Shown here one piece after another: positions 28,446 through 37,018 of a stretch of 64,000 nucleotides of DNA (within the stretch, counting starts at the first letter, position 1; each line of letters begins with the position of its first letter). The position numbers and the translations under genes were made by a program. The notes under the pieces were generated by a model. That model saw nothing but the letters and a program-made list of their open reading frames with translations, had not been told where the DNA came from and searched no databases. The stretch is from JANQRZ01 sp965215165 (lineage in GTDB: Bacteria > Bacteroidota > Rhodothermia > Rhodothermales > JANQRZ01), in the NCBI GenBank assembly GCA_965215165.1, contig CBDCCX010000006.1, forward strand, positions 2,480,001-2,544,000. Direction: 5' to 3'.

Positions 28446-31400
28446 ATGGCTGACGCCGATCTCAACCTAGACGACGCACCCGAGACCCCGCGCACGCGGA
28501 GCCTCGGCCGCCGCGTGGCGACGTGGCTGGGCATCGCCGTGGCCGTGCTCGTCGGGCTCGTGCTCGTGGTGGCGCTGCTGCTGCGGACCGAGTGGGGGCG
28601 GGGCAAGGTCCAGGAGATCGCCGTGGCCCAAATCCAGAACCTCCTCGCCGAGGGGACGACGGTGACCATCGACCGGCTCGACGGCGGCTTCCTCTCGGGT
28701 GCGCGCCTGATCGGACTCGACATCGTGCAGGGCGACGAGCCCGTGATCCACCTCGACACGGCGGTCGTCGACTACAACCTGCTCTCGCTCCTCCGCAAGC
28801 GGCTGGCGCTCGGCGAGGTCCGGGCCGCCGGCCTCGACGTCTACGCCCGCCAAAACGCCGACTCGGTGTGGAACGTCGCGACGATGCTCAAGCCGGCGGT
28901 CGAGGACACCGCCGCGGCCCCCTCGACCTTCGTCATCACGCTCGACCGGGCGCGGCTCGTGCGCGGGCGCGTCGAGGCCCGGTTCTACTCGCCAGACTCC
29001 GATTCGACGCTCACCCTCGACCTGCCGATGGCGGCGCTGAGCGACTTCGAGAAAGGCCCGGACGTGCTTCGCGGCGCGCTCGACACGCTCTACGCCACGG
29101 CGATTCCGAGCGGCGGCGGGCCGGTGCGCCTCGCCGCCGCCGGGGCCTTCGGCGACGACCGGGTGACACTGAACAGCTTCCTCCTGTCGTCGGACTCCAG
29201 CGACGTGCGCGCGAGCGGGACGGTCGATTACGGCGGCGAGGAGCTGACCTTCGACGCCGACCTCCAGGCGATGCCGATCGCCTTCGCGGACGTGCGCGCC
29301 TTCGCGCCGGTCCCGCTCTACGGCACCTCGACGCTCCGCCTCCAGGCGAACGGCACGCCGCAGGATATCCTCGCCCGGTTCGACGCCGAGTTTGACGGCG
29401 GCGGCACGGTCGACCTGAGCGGGGCCTTCTCGGGCGGTGGGGCCGATGGCCCGGTCCGCTACGTCGCCGAGGGGGAAATCCGGGAGCTTGATCCCGGCCG
29501 CATTCTCGGCAACCCCGCGCTCGCCGGTGCCCTAAGCGCGGACCTCGACATCGACCTGAACGGGCCGAGCCGCGACGCGCTCGACGGCCGGGTCGACTTC
29601 CAGCTCCGGCCGAGCAGCCTCGGCGAGCGCACGATCGAGCGCGCGGACCTCGTCGGGCACTTCACCGACGGGCGGCTTCAGTTCACGCTCGGCGCGGCGG
29701 TCCCCGGCGCGCGCGTCCTGGCCGAGGGCACGGCCCGGCCCTTCGCCGACGTGCCGAGCTACGCGCTCGACGGCGAGGTGCGCGACGTGAACCTCGCCAC
29801 CCTTCTCCAGAATCCGGAGCAGCAGGGCCGCTTCGCGGGGACCTTTGCTCTCGAGGGCGAAGGCGTCGACCCCGAGACGGCGCGGCTGACGGCGAACGTC
29901 CGGCTCCGCGAGGCGGTCTTCGGCGAGGCCCGGCTCGACGGCCTGCGCCTCGACGCCACCTTGCGCGACGGCGTCCTCGGCTACGACGCCGAGGCGACCT
30001 TCCCCGGCGGCGGCCTCTTCGCCGCCGAGGGCTCCGCGCGGCCCTTCGCCGAGCCGCTCGCCTACCGCGTGACCGAGGGCCGGCTCGAAGACTTCGACCT
30101 CGCCGCCGTCACCGGCGAAACGACGCACACCGACCTGACGGGCCTCTTCGCGCTCTCCGGCCAGGGCACCGACCCGGCCCGGCTCGCGCTCGACCTCTCG
30201 GCCAGCCTCGACGAGTCGCGCTACGCTCAGTACCGGATCGACGCGGCCGACCTCGCGGCGAATCTGCGTGCGGGCCTGCTCACCTTCGACCTCGGGGCCG
30301 ACCTCGGCGCAGCGGGCAGCCTCGACGCCGAGGGCACCGCCCGGCCCTTCGCCAAGCCGCTGAGCTACGACGCGCGCGGTACCGTCCGCAACCTCGACCT
30401 CGGCGCGCTCGCCGCCGACACCACGCAGTCGAGCGACCTCAGCGGCGCGTTCGCCGTCTCCGGCACCGGCGTGGACCCGCAGACCCTCTCGGCCGACCTG
30501 CGGCTCGACCTCCAGGCGTCGCGCTTCCGCGATCAGCAGATCACCGACGGCACGGTCGTCGGCGCGCTCCGCGGCGGCGCGCTCGAGCTGAGCGTCGACG
30601 CGAGCACGCCCGACGGCGACCTCACCCTGCTCGCGAGCGGCCGGCTCTTCGACGCGACCCCGACGTTCCGGCTGAGCGAGAGCAGCTTTCGCGGCCTCAA
30701 CCTCGCCCGCCTCACCGGCAACCCGAGCCTCCAGACCAACCTCAACGGCCGCATCGAGCTCGACGCGGCGGGCTTCGACCCGCAGCTCGCCGACATCGAC
30801 GGCCGGATCGTTCTCACCGAGTCGCGCATCAACGAAGCCGTGCTCGACAACGGGACGATCCGGCTCGACCTGAGCCAGGGCTTCGCCGAGGCCGTCGGCG
30901 ATCTCGACTTCGCGCAGGGCACGGCCGACGCCCAGTTCACCGGCCGGCTGTTCGACGAAACGCCGACCTACGACGCCGAGGCCCGCCTCGTCGACCTCGA
31001 CGTGCTCGCGCTCGCGGGCGGCGCGGTCCGCGACTCGCTCGTGGCGGACACGCTCGGGGTCGGGCGCGAGCCGGAGGTGACACGCTTGACGATGGCCTTC
31101 GAGGTCGAGGGCCGGGGCTTCGACCCGGCCACGATGACGCTCGACGGCACCGTGCGCGGGCGCGACTCGTACCTCGCCGGCGCGTCGCTCGACACGCTCC
31201 GCGCCGACTTCGCCCTCGCGGGCGGCGTCGTCCGCGTGCCCGACCTGCTCCTCGAGTCGTCCTTCGCCAACGCCACGGCTGAGGGGCAGATCGCGCTGCC
31301 CGAGGTGGCGACGGGCGCGCAAACGGACTTCTCCTTCGACGCCGAAATCAAGGACACCACGCCGCTGAACGCCTTGCTCGCCGAACCGCTGACGTTGCAG

Positions 31401-33665
31401 CAGGGCAGCGTCGAGGGCCGGGCGACGGGCGAACCGGGCGGTCCGCTCTACGTCGACCTCCGCGTCGAGGCCGAGCAGTTCGCCTACGGCGAGACGCGGG
31501 CGTCGACGCTCAACCTCGCCGTCAACGGCGAATACGTCGGCGTCTCCGACCCGGCCGAGGCCGACACGAGCGCGTTCGGCTTGGGCGTGCGCGGGACGGC
31601 CCGCGTCGAGTTCGGCTTCCTCTCGCTGCCGAGCGTCAACATCGAAGGCGGCGACATCGACCTGACCTACGACGGGCAGGAGCTCGCCGCCCAGGGTTCG
31701 GTCGGCGTGGACCGGCGGCGCGACCTCGACTTCCGCATCCGCACCGACCTCGACCCCGACGACCGCGAGATCCGCCTCGAAGCGTTCACCTTCAACGTCG
31801 ACGGCGAGCCGTGGCAGCTTTTGCAGGAGGCGACGGTGAGCTACGGCGAGCGCGTCCGCTTCCGCAACCTGCTGCTCTACTCCGGCGACCAGCAGATCGC
31901 CATCGACGGCGTCGTGGACCTGGGCGGCGAGCAGAACCTGGTGCTCACCGTCGAGAACGTCGGGATCGACGCGGTCACCGACCTGGTCGGGTACGACGGC
32001 GTCGGCGGGACGCTCACCACGACGCTCGTGCTGGCCGGCCCGGCGGCGGCTCCGACGATCCAGGGGTCGCTTCGGCTCGACAGCCTGGTCTCCGGCGGGC
32101 AGGCCGTCGGGGCGCTCGCGGCGGACATCGACTACGACGACTCGCGCCTGACGCTCGAGACGCTCCTGACGCACGTCTCCGGGCGGACGCTCACCGCCGA
32201 GGGCTTCCTCCCGCTCGACTTCCGCCTCGGGGCCGCGCCGGGCGAAACCGCCGAAGCGGCCCCAGGCGAAGTCGACTTCGTGGTCCGCGCCGACTCGTTC
32301 CCCGTTGCCTGGGCCGAGCCGTTCCTCCCGCCCGAGACCATCACCGAGATCGCCGGCGCGCTCGACATCGACCTCACCATCTCCGGCTCCCAGGGCGATC
32401 CACAGCTCGGCGGCACCGCCCGCCTCCGCGACGGGGCGCTCGGGCTCGTTGCGATGGGCCGCACCGTCCGCGGCGTGGACATCCCCCTCGTCTTCGACCG
32501 CAACATCGTCCGCATCCAAACCGCCCGAGCGGGAGCCGGCGACAACGGCCGCCTCGAGGCCGACGGCACCATCACGCTCCCCCAGCTCTCGGTCGGCGAG
32601 CTCGCCATCGCGCTCGAGATGGACGACTTCAACGTGATCGACACTCAGACGTACCAGGAACTGCGTCTGAGCACGCGCGACCTGCCGCTGCTCTTCCAGG
32701 GCACGACCGACTTCCCGAGCCTGTCCGGCGCGATCACGCTCGAGTCCGGCGACATCTTCCTGACCGAGGAGCTGACCGGGCCGGAGCTGGAAGAGGTCGA
32801 GCTGACCGAGGCCGAGATCCAGGAGGTCGAGGCCACGTTCGGGGTGCGCGTCGCCGAGGCCGACACGGCGCGGTCCGTGTTCGTGCAGAACCTCGCGCTC
32901 AACCTCGACATCGTGATCGACCGCAACGTGTGGCTCCGCAGCCAGCAGAACCCCGAGCTGGACATCGAGTTTTCGGGCACGCTCCTCGTCGAGAAGGAGC
33001 CCGGCGGGGAGAACCAGATCTTCCGCTCCATCGAAATCACGCGCGGGCGCGTCGCCACGCTCGGCAAACGGTTCGACATCCAGCGCGGCGTGCTGACCTT
33101 CAACGGCCCGGTGACCGAAACGCGGGTCGACCTCGAGGCCGCCTACGAGGTGCTCCGGCCCGAGGGCGGCACCGAGGCGACGATCCTGCTCACCTTCGAG
33201 GGCATCCTGGGCGAGGGCCCGACGCTGACCTTCTCGTCGGACCCCCAGATGGAGAGCACCGACATCCTGTCGTACATCGCCACCGGCCGGCCGGCCGGCA
33301 AGGCCTTCCAGGGCGGCGCCGGCGACGGCGGCGGCCTCGGCGGGGCCCTCTCCGGTGCCGCCGTCGGCCAGCTCTCCACCCTCGTCGAGGGCTTCGCGGC
33401 CAACGGGATCGGCCTCGACGTGGTCGAGATCACCCAGCAGCCGAACGGGGCCATCGTCGCTACGTTCGGGACGTACGTCACGAGCCGGCTCTTCGCCTCG
33501 TTCAGCCCGGTCATCAAGCCGTCGCCGACGGACGACCAGAGCGAGAGCCAGTCGCGCTTCGAGGCGACGCTCGAGTACCAGCTCCTGAAGTGGCTCGCGC
33601 TCCAGCTCGAGCGCCGCAACGAGGGCGGCGAGGGCGGCAGCGCCCAGGTCGAGTTCACGTATTGA
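28446..33665 (+). CDS. tamB: Translocation and assembly module protein TamB (AsmA-like bridge protein)
   Basis: 1739 residues, larger than the roughly 1260 of E. coli TamB. A single N-terminal membrane anchor (WLGIAVAVLVGLVLVVALLL, about 31-50) is followed by VTIDRLDGGFLSGARLIGLDI, the typical start of the periplasmic part. The middle contains five repeats of about 100 residues, marked by AEGTARPFA or GRLFDxTP at about 427, 527, 628, 728 and 832. The C-terminal DUF490/TamB domain (about 1330-1739) includes NVWLRSQQNPELDIEFSGTL, RGRVATLGKRFDIQRGVLTF and SDPQMESTDILSYIATGRP. Such proteins form a hydrophobic groove spanning the periplasm. It sits between the Omp85 gene and the mla genes. Confidence 0.92.
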   Translation: MADADLNLDDAPETPRTRSLGRRVATWLGIAVAVLVGLVLVVALLLRTEWGRGKVQEIAVAQIQNLLAEGTTVTIDRLDGGFLSGARLIGLDIVQGDEPVIHLDTAVVDYNLLSLLRKRLALGEVRAAGLDVYARQNADSVWNVATMLKPAVEDTAAAPSTFVITLDRARLVRGRVEARFYSPDSDSTLTLDLPMAALSDFEKGPDVLRGALDTLYATAIPSGGGPVRLAAAGAFGDDRVTLNSFLLSSDSSDVRASGTVDYGGEELTFDADLQAMPIAFADVRAFAPVPLYGTSTLRLQANGTPQDILARFDAEFDGGGTVDLSGAFSGGGADGPVRYVAEGEIRELDPGRILGNPALAGALSADLDIDLNGPSRDALDGRVDFQLRPSSLGERTIERADLVGHFTDGRLQFTLGAAVPGARVLAEGTARPFADVPSYALDGEVRDVNLATLLQNPEQQGRFAGTFALEGEGVDPETARLTANVRLREAVFGEARLDGLRLDATLRDGVLGYDAEATFPGGGLFAAEGSARPFAEPLAYRVTEGRLEDFDLAAVTGETTHTDLTGLFALSGQGTDPARLALDLSASLDESRYAQYRIDAADLAANLRAGLLTFDLGADLGAAGSLDAEGTARPFAKPLSYDARGTVRNLDLGALAADTTQSSDLSGAFAVSGTGVDPQTLSADLRLDLQASRFRDQQITDGTVVGALRGGALELSVDASTPDGDLTLLASGRLFDATPTFRLSESSFRGLNLARLTGNPSLQTNLNGRIELDAAGFDPQLADIDGRIVLTESRINEAVLDNGTIRLDLSQGFAEAVGDLDFAQGTADAQFTGRLFDETPTYDAEARLVDLDVLALAGGAVRDSLVADTLGVGREPEVTRLTMAFEVEGRGFDPATMTLDGTVRGRDSYLAGASLDTLRADFALAGGVVRVPDLLLESSFANATAEGQIALPEVATGAQTDFSFDAEIKDTTPLNALLAEPLTLQQGSVEGRATGEPGGPLYVDLRVEAEQFAYGETRASTLNLAVNGEYVGVSDPAEADTSAFGLGVRGTARVEFGFLSLPSVNIEGGDIDLTYDGQELAAQGSVGVDRRRDLDFRIRTDLDPDDREIRLEAFTFNVDGEPWQLLQEATVSYGERVRFRNLLLYSGDQQIAIDGVVDLGGEQNLVLTVENVGIDAVTDLVGYDGVGGTLTTTLVLAGPAAAPTIQGSLRLDSLVSGGQAVGALAADIDYDDSRLTLETLLTHVSGRTLTAEGFLPLDFRLGAAPGETAEAAPGEVDFVVRADSFPVAWAEPFLPPETITEIAGALDIDLTISGSQGDPQLGGTARLRDGALGLVAMGRTVRGVDIPLVFDRNIVRIQTARAGAGDNGRLEADGTITLPQLSVGELAIALEMDDFNVIDTQTYQELRLSTRDLPLLFQGTTDFPSLSGAITLESGDIFLTEELTGPELEEVELTEAEIQEVEATFGVRVAEADTARSVFVQNLALNLDIVIDRNVWLRSQQNPELDIEFSGTLLVEKEPGGENQIFRSIEITRGRVATLGKRFDIQRGVLTFNGPVTETRVDLEAAYEVLRPEGGTEATILLTFEGILGEGPTLTFSSDPQMESTDILSYIATGRPAGKAFQGGAGDGGGLGGALSGAAVGQLSTLVEGFAANGIGLDVVEITQQPNGAIVATFGTYVTSRLFASFSPVIKPSPTDDQSESQSRFEATLEYQLLKWLALQLERRNEGGEGGSAQVEFTY

Positions 33666-33666
33666 T

Positions 33667-33735
33667 ACGTGATTGCGTGATGGGGTCCGTCTCGGCATTT
33701 CGCTGCCGGCCCCCTCACGTTTCACGCACTACGCT
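33667..33735. repeat. Inverted-repeat spacer after tamB
   Basis: The left arm ACGTGATTGCGTGATGGGG pairs imperfectly with the right arm CCCCCTCACGTTTCACGCA. It starts one base after the tamB stop. The remaining 58 bp before mlaE repeat CACGC several times and are pyrimidine-rich. Confidence 0.6.
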
Positions 33736-33793
33736 GCGGAACCACACGCCGCCTCGCCCGCTTTCACGCCCCACGCCTCTCGCCCCACGCCTT

Positions 33794-34729
33794 ATGGAGC
33801 CACCCCGCCTCACCGACGAGCCGCGCCGCGACCCGGACGCCCCGACGCGCTCCTTCACCGAGCGCACCCGCGAGGCGCGCAAGGCGCGGGCGAACGAGAA
33901 GATCCTCCGCGAGAAGAGCCTCGCCGAGCGGACGATAGAGCGCATCCGCCACTCGCAGAGCGTGCTCTACGCGTTCCTCGACGAGGCCGGCGCGCTCTTC
34001 TCCTTCATCGGCCGCTTCTTCCGGCGCTTCTTCCGGCGGCCGTTCGAGTTCAAGGAGCTGCTCAACCAGATGGACGAGGTCGGGAGCAAGAGCTTCCTCT
34101 TGGTCAGCGTCTGCGGCCTCGCCATCGGCATCGTGCTGGCGATGCAGAGCCGGGGGACGCTGGCGCGCTTCGGGGCCGAGGCGTTCCTGCCGAGCATGCT
34201 CGCGCTCTCGGTCTTCAAAGAGATCGGCCCGGTCATCACCGGCCTAGTGCTCGCCGGCCGGCTCGGGGCCGGGTTCGCCGCCGAGATCGGCTCGATGAAG
34301 GTCACCGAGCAGATCGACGCGATGGAGGCCGCTGCGCTCAAGCCGTTCCACTACCTCGTGGTGACGCGCGTGCTGGCGTGCGTGATCATGTTCCCGCTGA
34401 TGACGATCCTCGTCGACATGATCGCGATGTCCGGCGGCTTCCTGGAGAGCAACCTCTCCACCGGGATGGACTGGCGCGTGTTCATCGACACGGCGTTCTC
34501 CTCGATGCGCTTCGTCGACATCACGGTCGACACGCTGAAGACGAGCATCTTCGGGTTCATCGTCGGCATCGTGGCGTGCTTCCTCGGCTACACGGTGCGC
34601 GGCGGCACGCGCGAGGTCGGGCAGGCAGCGATGCAGGCCGTGGTCCTCTCCTCGCTGCTGATCCTGATCGCCGACGTGGTCGTGGTCCGCATCTCGCTGC
34701 TCGTCTTCGGCGACGTGTCGGGCAACTGA
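33794..34729 (+). CDS. mlaE: MlaE-family lipid ABC transporter permease
   Basis: 311 residues from ATG 33794. The first 70 residues are highly charged and amphipathic (SFTERTREARKARANEKILR), longer than in E. coli MlaE. The permease core shows GSKSFLLVSVCGLAIGIVLA, RFGAEAFLPSMLALSVFKEIGPV, AGRLGAGFAAEIGSMKVTEQIDAMEA and FGFIVGIVACFLGYTVRGGTREVG, all diagnostic of MlaE/Ycf63. It forms the inner-membrane core of an MCE phospholipid transporter with the MlaF and MlaD genes that follow in the same direction. Confidence 0.95.
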   Translation: MEPPRLTDEPRRDPDAPTRSFTERTREARKARANEKILREKSLAERTIERIRHSQSVLYAFLDEAGALFSFIGRFFRRFFRRPFEFKELLNQMDEVGSKSFLLVSVCGLAIGIVLAMQSRGTLARFGAEAFLPSMLALSVFKEIGPVITGLVLAGRLGAGFAAEIGSMKVTEQIDAMEAAALKPFHYLVVTRVLACVIMFPLMTILVDMIAMSGGFLESNLSTGMDWRVFIDTAFSSMRFVDITVDTLKTSIFGFIVGIVACFLGYTVRGGTREVGQAAMQAVVLSSLLILIADVVVVRISLLVFGDVSGN

Positions 34730-34745
34730 TGCCAGCGGAGGACTG

Positions 34746-34826
34746 AGGGATCGGGGGATTGAGTGGGCCTCCTGACTCGGCATCTCGCCCGCCGCTCCAC
34801 TCCTCCGATCCTTCAATCCCTCGATT
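34746..34826. repeat. Inverted-repeat spacer between mlaE and mlaF
   Basis: The left arm (ACTGAGGGATCGGGGGATTG) and right arm (GATCCTTCAATCCCTCGATT) are imperfect complements. The right arm runs directly into the mlaF ATG at 34827. It fills almost the whole stop-to-start gap. Confidence 0.65.
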
Positions 34827-35663
34827 ATGTTCGACGCGCTCAAAACCTTCGGCTCCGACGACCACCTCGCCACCGACGAGGACGAGGCCGTCACCGGGGG
34901 CTCCACGCCGCCGCCGGACGACGTGATCATCGAGATCCGCAACCTGCACAAGGGCTTCGGCGAGAAGCAGGTGCTGCGCGGGATCTCGCTCTCGGTCAAG
35001 AAGGGCGAGAGCGCCGTCGTGCTCGGCGGCTCGGGCTCGGGCAAGAGCGTGCTGATCCGGCACGTCGTCGGCCTCCTCAAGCCGGACCAGGGCGAGGTCT
35101 GGGTCAAGGGCCAGCGCATCGACCTGCTCGACGGCAACGAGCTCGACCGCGTCCGCCTCTCCATCGGCTACCTGTTCCAGGGGGGCGCGCTCTTCGACTC
35201 GATGACTGTCGCCGAGAACATGCGGTTCTACCTCGACCGCCACACCAAGCTCTCGGCCGCCGAGAAGACCGAGCGGATCGAGGCGGCCGTCGAGAACGTG
35301 AACCTCTCGCAGACGCTCGAGCAGTACCCGGCCGAGCTCTCCGGCGGGCAGAAGAAGCGCATCGGCCTGGCGCGCGCCGTGATCCTCGAGCCCGAGATCA
35401 TCCTCTACGACGAGCCGACGACCGGCCTCGACCCGGTCAGCGTCCGCGTCGTCTCGGACCTGATCGTGCGGCTGCGCGACGAGCGCGGCATCTCGTCGGT
35501 GGCGATCACGCACGACCTCCTGGCCGCCTCCATCATCACCGACGAGGCGCACTTCCTCTACGAGGGCCGCTTCATCGCGAGCGGGTCGCTCCAGGACATC
35601 CGCGAGACCGAAAACCCGGTCCTCGACGAGTTCTTCCACGGCACGGAGGAGTACGGGGCCTGA
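34827..35663 (+). CDS. mlaF: MlaF-family ABC transporter ATP-binding protein
   Basis: 278 residues. Walker A GGSGSGKSVLIRH, Q-loop YLFQGGALFDSMTV, signature LSGGQKKRIGLARA, Walker B IILYDEPTTGLDP and the H-loop VAITHDLLAA. FQGGALFDSMTV and the GLDPVSVRVVSDLI stretch are typical of MlaF. The N-terminal 30 residues are acidic and variable. It energises the MlaE permease encoded just upstream. Confidence 0.95.
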   Translation: MFDALKTFGSDDHLATDEDEAVTGGSTPPPDDVIIEIRNLHKGFGEKQVLRGISLSVKKGESAVVLGGSGSGKSVLIRHVVGLLKPDQGEVWVKGQRIDLLDGNELDRVRLSIGYLFQGGALFDSMTVAENMRFYLDRHTKLSAAEKTERIEAAVENVNLSQTLEQYPAELSGGQKKRIGLARAVILEPEIILYDEPTTGLDPVSVRVVSDLIVRLRDERGISSVAITHDLLAASIITDEAHFLYEGRFIASGSLQDIRETENPVLDEFFHGTEEYGA

Positions 35664-35799
35664 CGGCCCGTCTCTGGTTTCTGATTTCCAAGTTGAGCGA
35701 GCGCGACCGAGTGCGCCAGACGAGGAACCAGACCCCCTCGTGGCACGATCCCGCCCCCGCCCGTAGTTATACTCTGCCTCACACACCACCCCTCGCGCT

Positions 35800-36936
35800 A
35801 TGTCTCGCCAAGCCCGGCTCGGCCTCATCGTCCTCGGCGGCGTCCTCGCCTTCATGCTGGCGCTCTTCGTGCTCGCCAACCGCTCGTTTCTGCTCTCGGA
35901 CACGTACCGCGTGAGCGCCGAGTTCAACGACGCCGGCGGCCTCCTGCCCGGCGCGACCGTCCAGTACCAGGGCATCGGCGTCGGCCGCGTCGAGATGATC
36001 GAGCTGCCCCAGGTTCCGGGCGGCCCCATCACGGTCAGCATGGCGATTCAGGAGGAGGCGCGCGGGCTGGTCCGGCAGGACAGCCGCGCGCTGATCCAGA
36101 CCGAGGGCCTGGTCGGCAACATGATGGTGGTGCTCACCGGCGGCTCCCGGACGGAGCCGGTCGTGGCCGAGGGCGGGACGATCACCGGCGTCGACCCCTT
36201 CAACTTCACCGCCGTCACCGACCGCCTCTTCGAGTCCGTGGCGCGGTTCGACTCGGTGACCATCGCCTTCACCGGCATCATGGGCGATATCCGTAGCGGC
36301 GAGGGCACGCTCGGCGCGTTCCTCTACGACGACCGGCTCTACGAAGAGTCCGTGCTGACGGCCCAAGAGACCCGCGCGTCGCTGCGAGCCCTCACCGCCG
36401 AGGCCGACGCGCTCGTCGGGATCGCCTCCGACGCGTCCGAGGGCATCAACTCGATCATCCAAAAGGTCAACCAGGGCGAGGGTACCCTCGCGCGCATCCT
36501 CAACGACGACGAGATCTATCAGGGGGTGGTCCAGGCCACGAACGCGCTCAACGAAGCTGCAGGCGACGTGGCGACGGTGACGGACCGCGCCGAGGACGCC
36601 GCCAATTGGGGCACGCTCGCCATGTTCCGCTTGGCCGAGAACATGGAGGCGCTCAAGGAGAACTGGTTCTTCAAGGGCTACTACGAGGACCGCGGCTACC
36701 GCGAGAAGGCCCCCTTCGAGATCAGGGAGCAGGCGCTCGAGGAGACCTACGAGGCCCTCGAGCAGCGCGAGCGCGAGCTCTACGAATGGGAGCAGCGCCT
36801 GGAGCGCGCCGGCACGACGGTCGGCGTGAGCACGCCGGCCCCGCTGCCGGCCGAGGTCCCGCCGACGGAGCCGGCCGACGGCAACGGCGAGGACCCCGAG
36901 GAGCAGCGCGAGCGCACCCGCAGCTCCGACTCATAG
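35800..36936 (+). CDS. mlaD: MlaD/MCE-domain substrate-binding protein
   Basis: 378 residues. An N-terminal membrane anchor (LGLIVLGGVLAFMLALFVLA, about 7-26) is followed by a single MCE domain (about 38-115; YRVSAEFNDAGGLLPGATVQYQGIGVGRV). A helical region carries two copies of a GEGTL motif (SGEGTLGAFLYDD, QGEGTLARILNDD). NWFFKGYYEDRGYREKAPFE is followed by a Glu/Arg-rich coiled coil (about 305-345) and a Pro/Glu tail. It would form the periplasmic lipid-binding ring of the MlaEFD complex. No mlaA, mlaB or mlaC is in the window. The stop lies within an 11-bp tandem repeat. Confidence 0.93.
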   Translation: MSRQARLGLIVLGGVLAFMLALFVLANRSFLLSDTYRVSAEFNDAGGLLPGATVQYQGIGVGRVEMIELPQVPGGPITVSMAIQEEARGLVRQDSRALIQTEGLVGNMMVVLTGGSRTEPVVAEGGTITGVDPFNFTAVTDRLFESVARFDSVTIAFTGIMGDIRSGEGTLGAFLYDDRLYEESVLTAQETRASLRALTAEADALVGIASDASEGINSIIQKVNQGEGTLARILNDDEIYQGVVQATNALNEAAGDVATVTDRAEDAANWGTLAMFRLAENMEALKENWFFKGYYEDRGYREKAPFEIREQALEETYEALEQRERELYEWEQRLERAGTTVGVSTPAPLPAEVPPTEPADGNGEDPEEQRERTRSSDS

Positions 36937-36962
36937 CGAGCTCATAGCGAGCTCATAGCGAG
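36930..36962. repeat. Three tandem copies of an 11-bp unit
   Basis: CTCATAGCGAG is repeated three times exactly (36930-36940, 36941-36951, 36952-36962). The first copy contains the mlaD stop codon and the last merges into the terminator stem. Confidence 0.9.
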
Positions 36963-36995
36963 GGGGTGCCTGCCAAGCGGCAAGCACCCCCTCGC
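36958..36995. terminator. Two-way hairpin terminator between mlaD and the S9 peptidase gene
   Basis: The perfect 12-bp arms GCGAGGGGGTGC (36958-36969) and GCACCCCCTCGC (36984-36995) lie between convergent genes. There is no long T-run, so it probably works as a stable hairpin for both strands. Confidence 0.75.
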
Positions 36996-37018
36996 TGCAT
37001 TCTGCAACGTGCCTCCGG

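Noticed and set aside
29532..33725. A 1397-residue open frame on the minus strand opposite tamB, and similar long antisense frames (for example 406-2664 and 4368-6692)
   Set aside because: Long antisense frames are expected in GC-rich genes. Their translations are low-complexity (Arg/Val/Asp/Glu-rich) and match no family, while the plus-strand genes are clear.
36930..36962. Possible CRISPR-like repeat
   Set aside because: The three 11-bp units have no spacers and are far shorter than CRISPR repeats.
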